Origin: Enterobacter sp.
GTDB lineage: Bacteria > Pseudomonadota > Gammaproteobacteria > Enterobacterales > Enterobacteriaceae
Direction of reading: 5' to 3'
Assembly (NCBI GenBank): GCA_022649305.1
Contig: JALCNW010000002.1
Coordinates: 84,932 to 148,931 of the forward strand
Length of the DNA stretch: 64,000 bases
The stretch's first letter is position 1. Each line of letters opens with the position of its first letter. Shown piece after piece: positions 21,033 through 28,969 of the stretch. A program made the position numbers and the translations under genes. The notes beneath the pieces are model-generated. The model saw only the letters and a program-made list of their open reading frames with translations, was not told the origin of the DNA and did not search any database.

Positions 21033-21088
21033 TACTAAGCATACTGACAGTTCAGAACGGCCGTGATGGCGGCCGAAAAGGAAAAATA

Positions 21089-22327
21089 ATGAGTCTGCCT
21101 GCTGAAAGCCTGATTGCTTATACGCTGGATAAAATGAATGCCCGCCTTGCGGCCAGTCCCCGGCGGGATGATGGCAGGATACGTAACGGCCTGCTGTTTA
21201 CTGGAAATGTGCATGATTCCATTCCCCGCCGGCTGTTGCTCGACACGCGGTTGTCACCACTGGACAAGATGGGCTGGATGATGATCCGGCTGTATGCACA
21301 AAATAATGAGGGGGCGGTTTTCCCCAGCTATGACGAACTGCAGCTGCAGCTTGCCTCACCCGGAAAGGGGAAAGCCTCAAGGGAAACGGTAAGCCGCGTC
21401 CTGCTTATGCTGCGAATAACCGGCTGGCTCAGCCTCTGTAAACGCGTGCGGGATGATAAAGGGCGGGTGCGGGGGAATATCTATGCTCAGCACGATGAGC
21501 CCCTGACGTTCAGCGATGCGGAAATGCTCGACCCCCGCTTCCTTGATACGGTGGCGGATGCCTGCCTGAGTAAAAACCGGACTATCAGCCAGACCGCCCG
21601 CGAAGTGCTCGACGATATAAAAAACGACCCCACCATGCGCCATTATCGCAGCCATCTTGCGCTGATTGAATCGCGTCTGGACCGCCCACAGACGCCCAGC
21701 CAGATGGCGAAACATCATCACCGAATACCCTGTCCCGCACCGGGTTCGGAAACCGAACTCAGTCATAAACGGCCAGGAATCGCCGCTAAAAAACAGGGTT
21801 CGGATACCGAACTCAGTCCAGAAAGGCATAACAACTCACTAAGTTCGGAATCCGTACTGCCAGTAAAAACAGGCAGTTATGGCCGGGTTCGGAAACCGAA
21901 CCATTACGTACGTAGTATCACACACAGTGTGAATAAAAATACGTACGTACCGGGTAAACCTGTGCTTCCCGACAGTCTGCATGAACTTGTTCCGGCAGAA
22001 GATATTGCCATGCTGACCGCACAGCTGCAGGCGTTGCCTGAGGAGCAGGCACAACTTGTGCTGCTCAGCCTGCAAAAGGTGATGGCACGCCAGCAGCTCA
22101 GCAACCCGGTAGGCTGGTTGCTGGCCGTGATGAAGAAGGCGCGTGAGGGCAGGTTATACGCGCCCCGTCAGGGTGGCGATATATCTGACAGTGTCGGGCA
22201 AAAAACAGTTCAGCGTCCCGAACAGCAACAATGGAAACCCGAACCACGCGCCTCTGCCCGCCCGGTATCGGAGGAAAATATCAGGGATCTGGTGAAGAAA
22301 ATTCGGGAAAAAATCATAAATTCATGA
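21089..22327 (+). CDS. STY4528-type pathogenicity island/ICE replication protein
   Basis: N-terminal SIPRRLLLDTRLSPLDKMGWMMIRLYAQNNEGAVFPSYDELQ and conserved position. Confidence 0.8.
   Translation: MSLPAESLIAYTLDKMNARLAASPRRDDGRIRNGLLFTGNVHDSIPRRLLLDTRLSPLDKMGWMMIRLYAQNNEGAVFPSYDELQLQLASPGKGKASRETVSRVLLMLRITGWLSLCKRVRDDKGRVRGNIYAQHDEPLTFSDAEMLDPRFLDTVADACLSKNRTISQTAREVLDDIKNDPTMRHYRSHLALIESRLDRPQTPSQMAKHHHRIPCPAPGSETELSHKRPGIAAKKQGSDTELSPERHNNSLSSESVLPVKTGSYGRVRKPNHYVRSITHSVNKNTYVPGKPVLPDSLHELVPAEDIAMLTAQLQALPEEQAQLVLLSLQKVMARQQLSNPVGWLLAVMKKAREGRLYAPRQGGDISDSVGQKTVQRPEQQQWKPEPRASARPVSEENIRDLVKKIREKIINS
21744..21949. repeat. Cluster of palindromes inside the STY4528-type gene: four GTTCGGnnnCCG(A/T)AC, one TCACACACAGTGTGA, two TACGTACGTA
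   Basis: Copies at 21744-21758, 21798-21812, 21843-21857, 21887-21901; 21918-21932; 21905-21914 and 21940-21949. Confidence 0.9.
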
Positions 22328-22369
22328 GATTGCAGATTTTTACAGGCAGCGGCGCATGAAGTCTTGCAC

Positions 22370-22475
22370 TTTTGTCAGCAAAAATGCTGGCTAAAAAGTG
22401 AGCGCTGTTGCCAGTGGCAACACTGACTAAAAAGTAAGCACTGTTGCCAGTGGCAACAGTGGTTAAAAGCCAGGC
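22370..22475. repeat. 36-bp iteron-like tandem repeats with 17-bp palindrome TGTTGCCAGTGGCAACA
   Basis: Palindromes at 22406-22422 and 22442-22458; flanking CTRRCTAAAAAGTRAGCRC repeated. Confidence 0.88.
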
Positions 22476-22618
22476 AATATTTCTTCGCCATAAAAGAGAT
22501 GAAGGTCCTGCAAATTTGTAATGGTGACGATCTGGTTTTAAGTTGTTCATATACCCCTCTCGCCCGGACTATCTCAAGCGTGTCAAAACTCATTACCCAC
22601 TAAAGAGAGGCGTTAGAC

Positions 22619-23344
22619 ATGTCTGATGGTAAAACAAAGGGCGGAACAACCGCTTCACGAGCGGGGGCCCTACAGTCCTCTGTTAATATCCTGCTCCATA
22701 CACATTATGCAATCCGGCTTTGGGAGGGCAGGAAACGTGATGCTCCGGACGAGACAGGGGTGAAAAAAAAGAGGCCTGAAATAATCAGCATGCCGCAAGC
22801 CATTGCACGAGCTGGTAATGCTTCCCGAGACTCAGCGGCAGATAATCCCTATGCCGATATGGCTCTGGTACGGCTCGAAGAAGCCCTGCAACGAGCAACA
22901 CTTAAAATTAATGAAAACGTCAGTTCACTGGATGCCATATTGTCAGCCGTACCCAAAGGGGTAACGCTCTCGGAAGTTGAATCAGCCGATCCGTTAAATG
23001 TCAGCGTTTTCAGCCGTTCACCGTTAGGATACCGGTGCGTATGGCTTCTGGTTGGATATGATCAGTTAGCAATGAAAGCTTTCCAGGCTTTTCATTACGG
23101 GCTGATTTCGCGTTCGCAACGTGACACTATCCTGGACAATGGTGGCCATGCTGTTCGTCAGGTCTATGGCGTGATTCAGCCTTACCGAACACTTGCAGTG
23201 ACTCGCCGTGATATTGCAGAAAAAACCACGCAAGGGCTTGTTGCCATTGAGCGAAATGGCGAACCTGATCCGGATGTGTTAAGCGGTAAAAAACGCTCTT
23301 CGTTCTCACCTCCGCTTAAAAACAACATAGCAGAGGAGGAATAA
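22619..23344 (+). CDS. ICE protein, TIGR03761 (PFL_4669)-like
   Basis: GALQSSVNILLHTHYAIRLWEGRKRD; LLVGYDQLAMKAFQAFHYGLISRSQ. Confidence 0.8.
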   Translation: MSDGKTKGGTTASRAGALQSSVNILLHTHYAIRLWEGRKRDAPDETGVKKKRPEIISMPQAIARAGNASRDSAADNPYADMALVRLEEALQRATLKINENVSSLDAILSAVPKGVTLSEVESADPLNVSVFSRSPLGYRCVWLLVGYDQLAMKAFQAFHYGLISRSQRDTILDNGGHAVRQVYGVIQPYRTLAVTRRDIAEKTTQGLVAIERNGEPDPDVLSGKKRSSFSPPLKNNIAEEE

Positions 23345-23345
23345 T

Positions 23346-23900
23346 ATGATTCGCCCTGTGTTCCTCCTCACCTCCTTCTTTTTACTGAGCGGATGCGCAA
23401 CAACGGACTGGGCTGCGATTAATAAACAGGTCAGTGACACAGCCGCAAACCTGACAAAAACGTTGGGCGGCAACAGCAGCGGAGAAAGTGGCGGGATGCC
23501 GCTGATGAGTCCGGCGGGGCAACAGGCCATGAAGTCCGTCGATAAAACGTTCTCCGTGCCGGTCGATGTGGATACCGCGGCGGCCCGCCTGAAGCGCCAT
23601 TACAAATTTATCTCCACGCAGGAGCTTGAGGCACTGCGGCAGGCCGCAAATGACGCGGACTGGAAAGCGGCGGCTGAAGATGATGCGCATCCCGTCTGGG
23701 ACGCCATGCCGGGCAGCTACTACAAAATGGGCTCCGACTGGAACGAACGTGATCACCTGGATATCGAAATCGAGAAAAACGGGTCCGGCAGCAGGCTCTA
23801 TGTTGTCTATCGCTCATCATCATCACAGCGTCTGGCCGGGTCCGGCGTCACGAAGCTGATGAATGATGTCCGCGCTGTTGCGGCGGGTGAAAAACGCTGA
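23346..23900 (+). CDS. Lipoprotein A (paralogue of 59835-60452)
   Basis: Lipobox LSGCA; conserved DVDTAAARLKRHYKF...AWKAAAEDDAHPVWDAMPGSYYKMGSDWNERDHLDIEIEKNGSGS-like block. Confidence 0.8.
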   Translation: MIRPVFLLTSFFLLSGCATTDWAAINKQVSDTAANLTKTLGGNSSGESGGMPLMSPAGQQAMKSVDKTFSVPVDVDTAAARLKRHYKFISTQELEALRQAANDADWKAAAEDDAHPVWDAMPGSYYKMGSDWNERDHLDIEIEKNGSGSRLYVVYRSSSSQRLAGSGVTKLMNDVRAVAAGEKR

Positions 23901-23915
23901 TGCGGGAGGCAACAC

Positions 23916-25925
23916 ATGCAACTCTTTCTGTGTGAAAAACCATCACAGGCAAAGGATATTGCCCGCGTGCTGGGTATCAGCAAGCGTGAGCAGGGATTTA
24001 TCAGCGGCGGTAACATCGTTGTGACCTGGGCGGTCGGCCATTTACTCGAAACTGCCAGCCCTGAAGCCTATGGTGAGCAGTATGGCAGGCCATGGCGTGC
24101 CGATGTCCTGCCTGTGCTGCCTGAGACCTGGGAAATGGTCGTCAAGGAGCAGACAAAATCGCAGTTCACTGTTATCAGTAAGCTGCTCAAAAAGGCCTCT
24201 GAGGTGGTCATCGCCACCGATGCCGACCGCGAGGGCGAGGTGATCGCGCGTGAGCTGCTGGAATACTGCCGCTACAGTGGCGCGGTACGCCGGCTCTGGT
24301 TGTCAGCCCTGGATGAGGCCAGTGTGAAGGAAGCACTGGGCAATATTCTTCCCGGAGAAAAAACAGCCCTGCTGTACGATGCCGGCAAGGGCCGGAGCCA
24401 GGCTGACTGGCTCATCGGTATGAACCTGACCCGCCTTTATACTCTCAAAGCCCGTGACTCAGGGGTGTCAGAAGTGCTGTCCGTCGGGCGGGTACAGACG
24501 CCGACGCTTGCCATGGTGGTTAACCGGGATAATGAAATTACGTCCTTCGTGCCAAAGCCCTGGTGGCAGGTACATGCGCTTATTGAAAAAGAGGGCGTCC
24601 GGTTCCGGGCTGGCTGGGTGCCCGTTGAGCAGTACTGTGATGAGGAAAAGCGTTGCATCAATCCTCAGGCTGCCCGGGCGGTGGGACAGCTGTGTCAGCA
24701 GCAGGGCAGGGCTGCGGTACTGGAGGTGACACAGAAGCGGGAGAAAACGGCGGCACCCCTCTGTTTTGACCTGGGCACCCTTCAGCAGGTCTGTTCCCGA
24801 AAATTCGGCATGGGCGCAAATGATGTGCTCGCCATTGCTCAGTCACTTTACGAAACCCACAAAGCGACCACCTACCCCCGTACAGACTGCGGTTTTCTGC
24901 CAACTTCCATGCAGCAGGAAATATCCGACGTGCTGGCGGCAGTGGCGAAATCCGATCCGGCTGTGGCCCCGGTACTGAATCAGCTGGACAGGCAGTTTGT
25001 CTCGCGTGTCTGGAATGACAAAAAAATCACCGCGCACCATGCCATCATTCCCACCCGACAGGCATTTGATTTGTCACGCCTCAGTGCCGATGAGCTGAAG
25101 GTCTACCAGCTGATTCGCCAGCATTATTTCGCCCAGTTCCTTCCGCTGCAGGAATCTGACGTGACGGAGGCCTCTTTCAATATCGGTGGACAGCTGTTCC
25201 GTACACGCGGGAAAGTCGGTGTGGTGACGGGCTGGAAGTCATTGTTCCTGGCTGAAAAAGATGACGATGAAGAGGACGTCGACGGTGACAGTATGGCGCT
25301 GCCGGCGCTGGCAAAAGGGGATATTTGCGCTGTCACCGGTTCTGAGGTTAAGGATATGAAAACCAGTCCGCCCAAACCGTTCACGGAGGGGACGCTGATT
25401 GCTGCCATGAAGAACGCGGCCAGTTTCGTCAGTGACCCGAAGCTGAAGAAAGTGCTGCGTGATAACGCCGGTCTGGGCACAGAGGCGACGCGTGCGGCTG
25501 TGCTTGAAACCCTCTTCAAACGACACTATCTGGAGAAAAAAGGGAAGCACATCCACTCAACGCAGATGGCCCGGGAGCTGATTGCGGCCCTGCCGGAAAC
25601 GCTGACGAGCCCGGGCATGACCGCATTATGGGAGCAGGCACTGGATGATATTTCGCAGGGGAAAATGTCGCTTGCGGTCTTTATGCAAAAGCAGCTGCAG
25701 TGGACCCGTCACCTTGTCGAAAAAGGCCGTCAGGACAGTGTGAAAATTACTGCTCCCGTCACGCCTCCCTGCCCGTTATGCAAAGGACCCACGCGTAAAC
25801 GTAAAGGTAAAAATGGTGATTTTTGGGGGTGCATACGCTATCCGGACTGTGAGGGAATTATCAGTACAGGTAAGAAGAAAGCAGCGAAGCGTAAAAAAAC
25901 ATCGGTTAAGGCTAAAACAGAATAA
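23916..25925 (+). CDS. topB: DNA topoisomerase III
   Basis: LFLCEKPSQAKDIARVLG; ATDADREGEVIARELL; SVGRVQTPTLAMVV; C-terminal Zn finger CPLCKGPTRKRKGKNGDFWGCIRYPDC. Confidence 0.96.
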   Translation: MQLFLCEKPSQAKDIARVLGISKREQGFISGGNIVVTWAVGHLLETASPEAYGEQYGRPWRADVLPVLPETWEMVVKEQTKSQFTVISKLLKKASEVVIATDADREGEVIARELLEYCRYSGAVRRLWLSALDEASVKEALGNILPGEKTALLYDAGKGRSQADWLIGMNLTRLYTLKARDSGVSEVLSVGRVQTPTLAMVVNRDNEITSFVPKPWWQVHALIEKEGVRFRAGWVPVEQYCDEEKRCINPQAARAVGQLCQQQGRAAVLEVTQKREKTAAPLCFDLGTLQQVCSRKFGMGANDVLAIAQSLYETHKATTYPRTDCGFLPTSMQQEISDVLAAVAKSDPAVAPVLNQLDRQFVSRVWNDKKITAHHAIIPTRQAFDLSRLSADELKVYQLIRQHYFAQFLPLQESDVTEASFNIGGQLFRTRGKVGVVTGWKSLFLAEKDDDEEDVDGDSMALPALAKGDICAVTGSEVKDMKTSPPKPFTEGTLIAAMKNAASFVSDPKLKKVLRDNAGLGTEATRAAVLETLFKRHYLEKKGKHIHSTQMARELIAALPETLTSPGMTALWEQALDDISQGKMSLAVFMQKQLQWTRHLVEKGRQDSVKITAPVTPPCPLCKGPTRKRKGKNGDFWGCIRYPDCEGIISTGKKKAAKRKKTSVKAKTE

Positions 25926-26177
25926 TCCGCGCAGTATTGAACTATTTCACTGTACAACCCCGGGCCGGGTTCTGCTATTGTTGCCAGGCTTTGATGCATA
26001 GGTGCCCCGCTGGCCACGGTGCTGTAAGGTAAACTTTAACGGGATTTACCCCCAGCAGGCCTGGCAGGAAGTTATTGCACACTAACTGACCTGTAAGACG
26101 CATGCACTCCGTGAAAACCGCGTCGGGATTATTCCCCGGAGACAGATGAGACGACCGCAGGTTAAGGCACTGACCCC

Positions 26178-26207
26178 AGGGCACCGGAAACGGTGCCCTT
26201 TTATTTT
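26178..26207 (+). terminator. Rho-independent terminator downstream of topB
   Basis: GGGCACCG-GAAA-CGGTGCCC then TTTTATTTTT. Confidence 0.88.
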
Positions 26208-26234
26208 TACGGATCACGTTTTCCATTTTGACCG

Positions 26235-26263
26235 TTGACATTCAGGGAGGACGGTTTAATTAT
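26235..26263 (+). promoter_or_regulatory. Sigma70-like promoter for structured element A
   Basis: TTGACA-N17-AATTAT; inverted repeat ACGGTTTA/TAAACCGT overlaps it. Confidence 0.65.
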
Positions 26264-26277
26264 AAAAGTGCTAAACC

Positions 26278-26441
26278 GTCGTTCATACGACCACCAATGA
26301 TTCAGTAGCCTGTGAGAATCGCCTTCGGGTGGCTACAGCGAAAGCTCCTGTAACCTGAAAGGGAGCAAACTTTGGTACATCTGCGCACCTTTGAAAGCAG
26401 ATATCGCCTGTACAAGCGCATTACGACGCGGCGATGAAGGT
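26278..26441 (+). ncRNA. Candidate structured RNA, copy A (upstream of DUF3577/ssb)
   Basis: Five stems shared with 61277-61513, including a CGCC-UUCG-GGUG hairpin; compensatory changes between copies. Confidence 0.7.
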
Positions 26442-26560
26442 TCCTTCAACATACCAGACTCTCAGGATTCAACCGATCCTGACCCCCGACGGGAAACCAC
26501 TCCCGTCAGGGCAGATGGTTTCTCCGTCGTACCTATTTTTACCTCCATGGAGAAAACATC

Positions 26561-27031
26561 ATGTCTGCAAACAATACTTCTGCATCTGCAAAATCTGAGT
26601 ACTTCAACCTGACTATTAAAGGCATCGGGTATCTCAGCAACATCCGCCAGGTTAACCATCAGAATGGCTTGTTCCTCAGCTGCGTAATCAATGCACTGAG
26701 CGGTCCGACTGACAATCCGGCCTACGTCCGTTTTGACATTTCTGTCGCAGGTAAAGAGGCTACCAGCCTTATCGCCCGCTGCCAGAAAGCCGTCGATGAA
26801 GACAAAAAAGTCCTGCTGGGCTTTAACCTGAGTAATCCGTCCACGGACATATTTACGCTGAACAAGGGCGAGCATGCCGGCGAACAGCGTGTCAGTCTGA
26901 AAGCCCGCCTGATAAAGGTGGACTGGATCAAAATAGGCCAGGACATGGTCTACAAGACTGAAAAATCTGACTCCGTGCCGCCGCAGAATGGCTCTGCCGC
27001 ACAACAAAACTACGCAGAAAACTCATTCTGA
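26561..27031 (+). CDS. DUF3577 family ICE protein
   Basis: EYFNLTIKGIGYLSNIRQV; position upstream of ssb. Confidence 0.82.
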   Translation: MSANNTSASAKSEYFNLTIKGIGYLSNIRQVNHQNGLFLSCVINALSGPTDNPAYVRFDISVAGKEATSLIARCQKAVDEDKKVLLGFNLSNPSTDIFTLNKGEHAGEQRVSLKARLIKVDWIKIGQDMVYKTEKSDSVPPQNGSAAQQNYAENSF

Positions 27032-27043
27032 TGCGCACCTGAC

Positions 27044-27075
27044 ACACCCCGTTCGCGGGGTGTTTCTTTATTCTT
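27044..27075 (+). terminator. Terminator-like hairpin
   Basis: ACACCCCG-TTCG-CGGGGTGT then TTCTTTATTCTTT. Confidence 0.75.
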
Positions 27076-27091
27076 TACAGGAGAAATGATT

Positions 27092-27628
27092 ATGTCCTCA
27101 CGCGGCGTTAACAAGGTGATTCTTGTCGGTAATCTCGGCCAGGATCCTGAAGTGCGTTATATTCCCAATGGCAGTGCAGTTGCCACCCTTTCTCTGGCCA
27201 CGTCTGAGAGCTGGCGTGATAAGCAGTCCGGTGAACAGAAAGAAGTGACCGAATGGCACCGGGTGGTTATTTTCGGCAAGCTGGCAGAAATTGCGGGTGA
27301 ATATCTGCGCAAAGGCTCCCAGGTTTACATCGAGGGCCAGCTGCGCACACGCAAATGGACCGATCAGTCTGGCCTGGAGAAATACATCACAGAGGTGGTG
27401 GTAAACATTGGTGGCACCATGCAGATGCTTGGCGGTCGCCAGTCCGGCAGCGGTCAGAATACGTCTTCCCGGAATGACTGGGGCCAGCCTCAGCAACCTT
27501 CCGGACCGACTCACAGTGGCCTGGCTTCCGGCAGCAGTGCCGGTGCGCCACCGATGGACTTCGATGACGATATACCGTTCATTGGATTCGGGTATGGAGT
27601 ACCAAAATCGGCAATCCATGCACTCTGA
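27092..27628 (+). CDS. ssb: Single-stranded DNA-binding protein
   Basis: [38 protein letters not shown]; acidic C-terminal region DFDDDIPF followed by an unusual extension [15 protein letters not shown]. Confidence 0.95.
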   Translation: MSSRGVNKVILVGNLGQDPEVRYIPNGSAVATLSLATSESWRDKQSGEQKEVTEWHRVVIFGKLAEIAGEYLRKGSQVYIEGQLRTRKWTDQSGLEKYITEVVVNIGGTMQMLGGRQSGSGQNTSSRNDWGQPQQPSGPTHSGLASGSSAGAPPMDFDDDIPFIGFGYGVPKSAIHAL

Positions 27629-27692
27629 ACAGCCTTTATGGCAGTTGCTCTGAACTTACACATAATCCGGTCAGCATTTAAGGATAACTGAC

Positions 27693-27935
27693 ATGCCTGT
27701 TATACTGAGGATCAACGGTTTCCGGTTCTTTTTTTATTCTAATGAAGGTAACCCGCTCGAACCTGCACACATTCACGTAATGAAAGCAGGTAGTGAAGCC
27801 AAATTCTGGTTAACGCCATCAGTGGCTCTGGCCAGTAACGATGGGTTTAATTCACGGGTATTAAAAGAACTGACGAGGATCGTTGAAGATAACCAAGCAT
27901 TGTTTCTGGAGGCCTGGAATGACTATTTCAGCTAA
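27693..27935 (+). CDS. DUF4160 family protein
   Basis: FFYSNEGNPLEPAHIHVMKAGSEAKFWL. Confidence 0.88.
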   Translation: MPVILRINGFRFFFYSNEGNPLEPAHIHVMKAGSEAKFWLTPSVALASNDGFNSRVLKELTRIVEDNQALFLEAWNDYFS

Positions 27936-28167
27936 ACGGGTCAGCTTCGATGAGGCCACGATGTGGGTTGAACTCAACGACGCCCGTACCATCGGTGTGC
28001 CGCTGGCATGGTTTCCACGCCTGTTGCATGCTTCAACTGAACAGCTTAACAGCTATGAACTGAGTCCCCGTGGTATCCACTGGGACGCGCTGGACGAAGA
28101 CATTTCTATTGCGGGTTTGCTTGAAGGCCGCGGCGATGAGACCCATCGTCCCCATAAAGTAGCCTGA
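27919..28167 (+). CDS. DUF2442 family protein
   Basis: GVPLAWFPRLLHASTEQLNSYELSPRGIHWDALDEDISIAGLL; overlaps DUF4160 gene. Confidence 0.9.
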   Translation: MTISAKRVSFDEATMWVELNDARTIGVPLAWFPRLLHASTEQLNSYELSPRGIHWDALDEDISIAGLLEGRGDETHRPHKVA

Positions 28168-28184
28168 CAGCGCGCTATTAGTGA

Positions 28185-28214
28185 AAAACGCTGGTTTTTG
28201 CCGGCGTTTTTTTT
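28185..28214 (+). terminator. Rho-independent terminator
   Basis: AACGCTGG-TTTTTG-CCGGCGTT then T-run. Confidence 0.8.
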
Positions 28215-28303
28215 CATCAACGGAAAATCAGTTGTTAATTGAGTGAAACCGGACTGATTCCGCACAGTGAGGGCTGTTTTATCACTGTACAGGAAAATTC
28301 CGG

Positions 28304-28969
28304 ATGAAACGTAACACCTCTCACAACATATTTTCACCAGGCAGGCTTGCCACTGTTCTTCCCCTGCTGCTCCTTGCGGGCTGTGTTTCCCAGCCGCAAA
28401 AGTTGCAGCAACGTGAGCCTGCGGACCCGACACCCGGCACCACCGTCACCCGCAACGTTCAGCCGGTCTCTCCGGACGAGTATGCGCGGACGCCGGAAGT
28501 GGTGCGCTACGATCGTTATCTGCTGGTCAGTACCGATCCGCAGGCGGCCCAGCGTGACCCTCTCTCGCAAATTATTGATATTCGCATCCCGTCATCCCTG
28601 CATCCTACTGTGGCGGATGCGCTGCGTTACGCCCTGCGCCAGTCCGGCTATTCCCTGTGCGCGACCGGCTCCGCCAACGGCGTGCTTTACCGCCAGGCAT
28701 TGCCGGCGGTCCAGTACCAGCTGGGCCCGATGCGCCTGCGTACTGCCCTGCAGGTCCTGGCCGGTCCGGCCTGGCAGCTTGAGGTGGATGATGTACAGCG
28801 TGTGGTCTGCCACAGCCTGCGCGACGGCTACCAGCTGCCGGTCTCCCAGCTTCCGCCGCCGGTCAGCAGCTGGTCAGCGCCTGCGCCGTCCGCCGTGTCA
28901 CAACTGGCCATCAGCGCCCCTCAGTCAGTACCCGTTAAACCTGTCAGCGGAGGGTTTCTGAGAAAATGA
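28304..28969 (+). CDS. ICE PilL-N-like lipoprotein (TIGR03748 type)
   Basis: Lipobox LLAGCV; VVRYDRYLLVSTDPQAAQRDPLSQIIDIRIP. Confidence 0.82.
   Translation: MKRNTSHNIFSPGRLATVLPLLLLAGCVSQPQKLQQREPADPTPGTTVTRNVQPVSPDEYARTPEVVRYDRYLLVSTDPQAAQRDPLSQIIDIRIPSSLHPTVADALRYALRQSGYSLCATGSANGVLYRQALPAVQYQLGPMRLRTALQVLAGPAWQLEVDDVQRVVCHSLRDGYQLPVSQLPPPVSSWSAPAPSAVSQLAISAPQSVPVKPVSGGFLRK

Noticed and set aside
21744-21949. Possible CRISPR array in the STY4528-type gene
   Set aside because: Repeats are 15 bp palindromes with coding spacers, and no cas genes are present.
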